Assembly (NCBI GenBank): GCA_958299035.1
Contig: CATQJL010000305.1
Coordinates: forward strand, 67,982,792-68,046,791
Direction of reading: 5' to 3'
From: Cylicocyclus nassatus
Lineage: Eukaryota > Nematoda > Chromadorea > Rhabditida > Strongylidae
DNA: 64,000 nt
The translations under genes were made by a program, and so were the position numbers. This document shows, piece by piece, positions 57,660 to 64,000 of the stretch (position 1 is the stretch's first letter; the number at the start of each line of letters is the position of its first letter). The notes beneath the pieces are model-generated. The model did not search any database, was not told the origin of the DNA, and was given only the letters and a program-made list of their open reading frames with translations.

Positions 57660-58237
57660 CTCAGATAATCGCCGGGGGCAGGCGGTCCGCAAACTCGCGC
57701 TTTTCTGCAGGCGGTCAGCAGAATTTTGGGGCGTGGCCAAACCTTTAGCGGGCGGTACTTTCGTCTTCTGCCAGCGGGCAGCAATACAAAATTTCCTGCA
57801 AGCGCTCTGCAAATAATTTCTTTCAGCGAGCGCTGGCCAAATTTTCAGCAAGCGCTCGGACTCTTTTTAGGCATTTTCGGGCGTACGTCGAGCGCAGGTA
57901 AGACTCTGTGTGGCAGAAGTGTCAGCGTTGGTTAAATTACTCAAGTTTGAGGTACTTTCTCCCAGCGGAAAGTACCTGGGGGTTGCGCGGTCGTCAACAA
58001 AGGACCGTGCGGCCCCCGATATTCTCGCGGAAAGTCCGCGAGAATATGCAAAAATGATGCCACTGCGCCGCAGCTAATCCATAAAGAAACCGCGATTGTT
58101 CTTCAAGCTTTCGTCTTTAATTTCGCCAACTTTCTTCCAAATTTCTGCAAGCGGGCCGCAAAAAATCAACGAACTATTTTTCCGGTGCCCGCCTGCCCAT
58201 AAATCGCATCGCCGCTTGCCCCCGGCGATTATCTGAG
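57660..58237. mobile_element. CTCAGATAATCGCC element 1 (578 bp)
   Basis: The ends are CTCAGATAATCGCCGGGGGC and GCCCCCGGCGATTATCTGAG. The interior has several local hairpins in a row near 57950-58060 (AGGTACTTTC/GAAAGTACCT; ATTCTCGCGGA/TCCGCGAGAAT). At 58238 duplication copy B resumes. No coding sequence is recognised. Confidence 0.8.
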
Positions 58238-58393
58238 ATGGAGTTGTATGGATGCTCTCGAACATCACATCGACTTTTGAACTTTAGCGTGGGTAGAAAA
58301 CATGAAACTTGAGTATGATAAATAAAAAAAGCGAAAAACTGCTTGCTTTGAAACCTTCAAGAAGTAAGCGATACTTACTTACTTAGATACTTA

Positions 58394-59006
58394 CTCAGAC
58401 AATCGCCGGGGGCAGGTGGTCCGCAAACTCGCGTTTTTCTGCAGGCGCTCAGCAGAATTTTGGGGCGTGGCCAAACCTTCAGCGGGCGGCACTTCCTTTA
58501 CTGTCTAATGTTCTGCCAGCGGGCAGCAACACAGAATTTTCTGCAGGCGCTCGTCAAATAATCTCTTTCAGCGAGCGCTGGTCAAATTTTCAGCTGGCGC
58601 TCGGAGGGTTTTAAGCAATTTCGGATGTACGCCGAGCAAAGTTGAGACTCTACATGGCAGAGGAGTCATCAATGGTATAATTACTCAAGTTTGAGGTACT
58701 TTCTCTTAGCGGAAAGTACCTGGGGGCTGCGCGGTCCTCCATAAAAGACCGTGCGGCCCTCGAAAATTTTGCATATTCTCGCGGAATGTCCGCGAGAATG
58801 CGGTCACTGCGCCGCAGTTAATCCATAAAGAAATCGCGATTGTTCTTCAAGCATTCATCTTTAATTTCGCCAATTTTCTTCCAAATATCTGCAATCGGAC
58901 CGCAAGAAATCAGCGAACTATTTTTCCGGTTGCCATTTGTGCGGGCACCAGCACAAATGGCAACTTTTGTGCTGGTACCCGCACATCACGTGAAGACGGC
59001 CATCTA
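58394..59006. mobile_element. CTCAGACAATCGCC element 2 (right end replaced)
   Basis: The left end CTCAGACAATCGCCGGGGGC and the interior follow element 1 closely, including the consecutive hairpins near 58695-58800. The expected right terminus is absent. Instead there is an inverted GCCATTTGTGC / GCACAAATGGC segment (about 58936-58970) just before element 3 begins. Confidence 0.7.
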
Positions 59007-59348
59007 CTCAGATAATCGCCGGGGGCAGGCGACCATGCTATTTTCGGGCAAGCGGGCACCGGAAAGATAGATTGCTGATTTCTCGCACCCCGCTCGCGGA
59101 TTTTTTGGAAAGCAATCAGGACTTTTCGGAAGACCGCTTGCTGAGTCAGCGGATTTTTGAGAGACCTCCTGTTGAAATTTTTTCGCTATTATCTTTTGCA
59201 GATATCTTGCTGAATCTCTGAGGAATCGAGAACTCAGCAAACGGTCTTCCGAAAAGTCCTGATTGCTTTCCAAAAAATCCGCGAGCAGGGTGCGAGAGAT
59301 CAGCAATCTATTTTTCCGGTGCCCGCCTGCCCCCAGCGATTATCTGAG
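59007..59348. mobile_element. CTCAGATAATCGCC element 3 (342 bp)
   Basis: The ends are CTCAGATAATCGCCGGGGGC and GCCCCCAGCGATTATCTGAG. The arms are long and nearly symmetrical: GACTTTTCGGAAGACCG with its complement, and GCTGATTTCTCGCACCC with its complement, around a centre near 59180. It directly follows element 2 and ends at the RTE 2 C-terminal coding region. Confidence 0.8.
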
Positions 59349-60936
59349 CGGATGTTCTTAGTGTCCATGTCGTCTGTTCTTCTCATGATATGACCGGCCC
59401 ATCGGTGTTTCGCTTTCGCAATGTATTCCGCTGGGTCACGAAGACGGGACATTCTTCTCATATCCGTACTGCGAAATCCGACTAAATGTTGCTTGTGTCG
59501 GGTCATCTTTAGAAGACTGCGCTCGAGCGCTTTGTGGGTGGTCCGTAAGGCTTTCGACGTGGCTACTGTGTCAGCCCAAGTTTCAGCTGCGTAACAGAGA
59601 GCCGGGAGAACGGTTGAGTCGAATAGGTGGACACGAAGCTCCGAGTCCGTCAGTTGATCGGTGGCTTCCTTTAGAGGCCCGAAGGCGGCGCAGACTGCTT
59701 TTCTTCTCCTCTTAATTTCTACCCTCAATTCGTTCTCCATGTTGATCGAACGTCCGAGATACACGTAAGAAGATGTCTCCATAATAGGGTTGCCTTCCAG
59801 TTCCATTTCTGCATCTTCGCAAAAAGCGTTCTTCATGAAATGAGTCTTCTTCCGATTTATTCGCAATCCGATCTTCTTCCCTACTTTGTTCTTCTTTCAG
59901 CATCGTCTCTGATCTCTTAATGATAGTGCTCGAGAAGAGAACGATGTCATCCGCAAAATGAAGGTTGGATATGAATCTCCCATCAACTCGTATGCTTCTC
60001 TCTTCCCAGTCTAGTGACTTCATCACCCACTGCAGGTCACGGTGAACAGCTTTGGCGAAATTGTGCCGCCTTGTTGGACCTTTTCCCAATTGAGATGGTC
60101 AGGGGCGATGGAATAGCTGCATCGTTGTTGTACAGTCCTTGTTGCAGTTAGCTAGTGTCCTCACGTAGGCTGGTTCCACTCCTTGATCGAATAACGCTGA
60201 CAGGATGTCATTGGTTTTGACGCTGTCGAAGGCTTTCTCGTAGTCGACGAAGGTTATGACGAGAGGCAGTCGGTACTCCCGGCAGACTTCTATGACTCTC
60301 GAAACCGTCTGGATGTAGTCCATGCAGCTGAATCCCTTGCGAAATCCAACTTGTTCTTGGGTTGGGCTTCATCCAGTGTTCTAGATATGCGAGCGAGGAT
60401 GATCTTCGTTAAAAGCTTGTACAGAACACTCAGCGGCATATTGGACAGTAGTTCCGATGATCCTCCCGTTCACCCCTCTTGAAAAGAGGGACGGTTCTCG
60501 ACGTTCTCCAGGACGTTCGGGAATCCTCTCCTTCTGAAGGTAAGATGTCAGGTGCGACGCGAGAATCTCGTGTAGACGATGTCCTCCGGTTCGCAGAACT
60601 TCGACGGAAAGATGGTCTGATACTGGAGCCGTGGATGTCTTCATGGTCTAATCGCCGTGTGCACTTCAGCAGGTAGAATTCGTGGTGGTACTTCTCCAGT
60701 GGGAACAACGGGCATCGGCACGGGTGTTGATGAGCGGAAGAGGTTAGAGTAGAAGTTCTTCGCGATAGATTTCATCTTGTATCGGAAAGAAGTCGGAGTC
60801 CGTCTTCGTTTGATAGTGCAGCCAGCGGTACGTGATATTCACAGAGGTCCCTTCGGCACTTCTTGAGACTTCGTCTTCCTTCGGCTGCTTCCAGTGTCTT
60901 GGCTTGCCTGTACTTCCTGAGAACCTCCCGCAAAGC

Positions 60937-61550
60937 TGTTCTGCAACTGGCGTTGGCTATCAGTCGCTCGAGATGGGTTGCATTCGGATCCTGCCTCAGG
61001 AATCTTCTTCTTTCAAGCATTTCCTTGGTGGTCTTCGAAACGCGTTCAACATTCTTCTCGAAAGTCACTGAGGCGCACTCTCCGCAGGCTCGCAATCCTT
61101 TCAGAAGCCGGTCGTAGTCGTACGTTGGGTCCTCCTCGATGGGCCAGTCACGATTTGATATGAGCTCCTCCAGCCTGTTACCGTCATAAACGACATTCTT
61201 CCTTCTTGCGGCACTGTGGCAGACCTTCTTTTCCAGCCAAGGCTGTTCTGCAACTGGCGTTGGCTACCAGTTGCTCGAGATGAGTTGCATTCGGATCCTG
61301 CCTCAGAAATCTTCTTCTCTCGAGCAGTTCCTTGGTGGTCTTCGAAATGCGCTTCAAGTTCTTCCCAGAAGTTACTGGGGCACACTCTCGGAAGCTCGCA
61401 ATCCTTTCAGGAGCCGGGTACGTTGGGTCCTCCTCGATGGGCCAGTCACAACTTGATATAAGCTCTTCCAGCGTGTTACCGTCATAATCGACATTCTTCC
61501 TTCCTGCGGTACTGAGACAGACTTCCTTTCCAGCCTGCGACTGAATCGTA
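60937..61550 (-). repeat. Tandem duplication of about 310 bp inside RTE 2
   Basis: GTTCTGCAACTGGCGTTGGC begins near 60939 and again near 61249. Both are followed by the same order of blocks (GGATCCTGCCTCAG, CTTGGTGGTCTTCGAAA, GGTCCTCCTCGATGGGCC, ACATTCTTCCTTC). The two units differ at perhaps one base in eight, so the duplication is not recent. Confidence 0.8.
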
Positions 61551-62724
61551 TCTTCGCTCGAAGGAGGCGGTGATCGGAGCCACTGCAGAAGAATGGAACT
61601 ACTGAGACATCGAGCAAGCTCCACCTTCGGTTGGTGAGGATGTGGTCGATCTCTGCGTGAGTCGTTCCGATGGGCGATTCCCATGCCCACCGGCGATGTT
61701 CCTTCTTCACAAGATAGAATACCATGGAAGATCGTGCGGCGGAGAAGAACAACGAGACGGTTGCCGTTTTCGTTCCGGAGCCCAAATCCAAACTTCCCAA
61801 TCCTATATTCCTCTTCTAGTGGCATCCCGATCTTTGCATTGAAGTCGCCCACAACGAATTTATAGAAGGACTTCTCGTTGTGGACGACCTGATCCTCGTC
61901 TTCGTAGAAAGCATCTAGTTCTGAGTTGTCAGCTGCTGATATTGGTGAATAGCAGTTGATGATGCTGATGGTCTTCTGACGTGGAGGTCGTAGTCGTAGG
62001 ATGGCTAGTCGAGGTGACAGGATCTCATGCGGATCGACAAGATGGACGATTGATGGGTGGACGACAAAGCCAACGCTTCCAACGTTTCGTGATGAAACCT
62101 TTTCACCACGAATGATGAGGGTCCCATCACTCATCTGTTGCACGTCCTTCTTCCTGGACTTCGTTTCCTGCAGAGCGATGATGTGGTACTTTGTGCTCTG
62201 CAGCGTCGAGAAGAGCGTGGAGGTCGGCGTTTTTAAAGACTGTCCTGGCGTTGTAGGTGCAGAGCATGAGGCAGTATCCATGGCGTGTCGTCCGGGCAGA
62301 CGTGTCGTTTTTGTCCAGTCCAAAAGGCGCCCTGAGTACCCTGACATCGTTTTTGCTACCACTCGGCGCCGTAGGCGGGATTCAATGCGCAGGGTTTATT
62401 TCTCTTCTTTTTGCTGATCGAGTAATAAAATGTTTCCCCTACAAGAGCAGACTTATTAGGCCAACTCTTGATTTCCACGAGGCGATCGCTGACCTCGGAT
62501 GTGGAGCGGGGAGGGACCGTCTAACGACCAGAAGAGGCCAGACGCGGGGGATCTGGCGTGGCAGGTTCTTAGCTAGGCATCCGGCCGAAACCGGAAAGGT
62601 CGAACTTCTTCACAGCTGTAGAGGCCCTACCAGAGTATACACTCGGCTGTGCATCGCAGTTCGACACCCAGTGTCACCCCCACGCCACGATGAGGCAACC
62701 GACCATTGTGAAGTAAGCGATACT

Positions 62725-63460
62725 CCGCGCATTTGCCATCAACGCGGTATATCGGGTCTTGGAGCGATGATTTCCCACAGAATCGTTCATTATGCTAGTA
62801 CCAGACTTAAACAAAAGAAAAACAGAGGTGGATGAAAACCAAACTTGATATACAGAGTGATACTAGCCCACCGCGCTTTGGTCTCTGAAGCGACAACCAG
62901 CGCACAAGCGACAAAGGCTGCAAAAAGCTACAGCCGGTACGGTTTGAATGCCTAAAGATGTTTCAATACGCACGATTTCGTTCTTGGTGATTGATTAAAG
63001 CAATTTAAACCTGCAAAGCACACGATTTCGCAAAGAAAGAGGCGGAGCTTTTCCAACAATCTCGTAACAAGTCACTATAGAAGTTTTGTTACTTCCGCCG
63101 GTTTCATCACGTTTCGTAGAGAGGTTCTCGACACGTTTATAGGAAGGTTGTGCAGTTCCTGTTGCAGATTTTTTTTACAAAATTTTGTTGACTGAGGCTC
63201 ATGTAGTAGCAATGGGTGGTAAAATCGCAAATAATTTTTTAACAAATACTTTCATAATACACTTTTTGTAGTTTGTATTCGTTGTCATGGTATTAGGCAA
63301 TCAACGACATTGAAGAGTCAATGTCGTTGATTGCCCAGATATCGTTGGAAATCAAGAATATACAGAAGTTTTAGTAGTTCTGTTCCACCGAGCGTAATTT
63401 GCTCTATTCGGTGCTTCGAATAAACAGTCCTTCTGATGAAGTCTCAATTTTTTGGAACAT
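62725..63460. other. Duplication copy B DNA, nothing recognised
   Basis: It matches copy A at 14877-15600 with small indels. An extra AATCAACGACATTG/CAATGTCGTTGATT inverted pair near 63298-63335 is not in copy A. No gene is seen on either strand. Confidence 0.4.
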
Positions 63461-63605
63461 GAATTTTTATTTTAGCTATCATCAAACTGCTCATAATAAT
63501 CACCGTGATTCATGCCATCATCGTAGTATATTACACCATTATAAGAATCATACTCGAACAATTGTCGCCTGATTTGAACCATGTTTCGCTCATTTCCTTG
63601 TCCCA

Positions 63606-63667
63606 TTTGATGTACGCCTCCATAGCTTTGTCATAATCAATGACAAAGCTATGGGGGCGTACATCAA
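63606..63667. repeat. Near-perfect 28-bp hairpin, copy B only
   Basis: TTTGATGTACGCCTCCATAG... is followed after a few bases by its inverted copy ending ...GCGTACATCAAA. Copy A has only the first arm (near 15728). The second arm therefore arose in copy B as an inverted duplication, most simply by template switching during replication. Confidence 0.9.
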
Positions 63668-63925
63668 ACGTTTGCATCATTCTCGCTCTTCCATGGCTTT
63701 TCGCCACCCTTCCAAAGCTGCTTCAATTTTACGGATGGGTTGTACTTTTTCCAGATACCAAATACGGGAAAGGCTTCGTTAAAGAAGATCAACTCAAAAA
63801 ATTGCATAAATAAGGCACACCATGGTGTTCGATAGCAACTTACACTCAGCGAAAGTGGTCTCATCTGCATGCGGTTCGACTTCGTTTTGGCTACTTTGTA
63901 CTCTCCAATTATTGGTGTGTCCCAT
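63664..63925 (-). CDS. Small hypothetical two-exon protein, copy B
   Basis: Exon 1 (63844-63925) encodes MGHTNNWRVQSSQNE..., with donor GTAAGT in phase 1. Exon 2 (63664-63773) continues to TGA, 63 residues in total as in copy A (15766-16013). The hairpin at 63606-63667 touches the last codon and the stop, changing the final residue from Asp to Val while leaving the length the same. No domain is recognised. The same doubts apply as for copy A. Confidence 0.35.
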
Positions 63926-64000
63926 GATAATTTATCGTTTTTACCCTAAACATCAGCATTTCTCAAGAATAGGGCAGCTACAAAGGGCACAAATATTAGG

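Larger units (their letters stand above)
58376..62709 (-). mobile_element. RTE-type non-LTR retrotransposon, degraded (RTE 2)
   Basis: The target duplication GAAGTAAGCGATACT lies at 58361-58375 and 62710-62724, with the empty site in copy A at 14862. The endonuclease is in 62362-61550 ([28 protein letters not shown], then [11 protein letters not shown] in another frame). Reverse transcriptase pieces are at 60700-59712 (LPLVITFVDYEKAFDSV, LHFADDIVLFSS). The C-terminal part is at 59866-59350 (VLPALCYAAETWADT, KHRWAGHIMRRTDD), typical of strongyle RTE elements. Frameshifts are many. A tandem duplication of about 310 bp lies between endonuclease and RT. The 3' end near 58376-58393 is a (TAAG)-like short repeat tail. 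Two CTCAGA elements sit in the 3' region. Confidence 0.88.
32697..64000 (+). repeat. Segmental duplication, copy B, expanded by insertions
   Basis: This is the partner of copy A (1265-16100) in the same orientation. Copy-B-specific insertions are a 677-bp hairpin element at 32821, a 1173-bp element at 38148, the CR1-like/BEL nest from 42182 to about 57.6 kb, a CTCAGA element at 57660 and RTE 2 at 58376. It still matches copy A at the last bases of the window, so the duplication probably extends further. Confidence 0.88.

Noticed and set aside
1..64000. CRISPR array, bacterial operons, rRNA or viral genome
   Set aside because: No regularly spaced direct repeats, ribosome-binding sites or dense ORF layout were seen. 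Introns and retrotransposons fit a nematode chromosome.

Overview
This window is eukaryotic, AT-rich and full of short introns, and it reads as nematode DNA. The evidence is a six-exon F-box/FTH-domain gene of the type expanded in nematodes, secreted multi-domain inhibitor-like genes (WAP, antistasin-like, thyroglobulin type-1) with small exons, RTE retrotransposons like those of strongyles, and a BEL/Pao element with an envelope-like region as in nematode Tas/Cer elements. A clade V parasitic nematode (strongyle or hookworm type) is my best guess. This rests on family knowledge, not on a database search.

The layout is dominated by a large direct duplication. Copy A covers about 1.27-16.1 kb. 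Copy B covers about 32.7 kb to the window end and was inflated by insertions. Each copy holds a minus-strand secreted-inhibitor gene. In copy B (34119-39872) all 12 exons keep phase and encode 387 residues, with a signal peptide, an antistasin-like region, two WAP domains, a thyroglobulin type-1 domain with its CWCV motif, and a second antistasin-like region. In copy A the same gene (2018-8025) is a pseudogene with lost splice acceptors, frameshifts and lost cysteines. Between the copies lie an intact F-box/FTH gene (22483-23843, minus), a second secreted multi-WAP/antistasin-like gene (26553-31243, minus, 5' end unresolved) and many hairpin elements. A small two-exon minus-strand gene is present and open in both copies (15766-16013 and 63664-63925).

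Mobile DNA makes up most of the rest. RTE 1 (11338-14423, minus) has a 16-bp target duplication and a tRNA-like sequence at its 5' end. Copy B carries a CR1-like element (42182 to about 57.6 kb, minus) that is split by a BEL/Pao element (44688-56333, plus; 5-bp target duplication; 541-bp 3' LTR). The BEL element is itself interrupted by two foldback elements, and its coding frames are broken in several places. RTE 2 (58376-62709, minus) has a 15-bp target duplication. At least ten smaller inverted-repeat elements are seen, several with clear target duplications.

Because copy A often keeps the empty site for an insertion in copy B, and the reverse, many element borders can be read directly. 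I found no CRISPR array, bacterial operon or rRNA. I did not find a clearly new biological system. The strongest unusual signals are the foldback architecture with tandem sub-repeats in the arms, the tRNA-like head on RTE 1, the nested Russian-doll insertion in copy B, and the intact/pseudogene pair of a WAP-thyroglobulin-antistasin protein.
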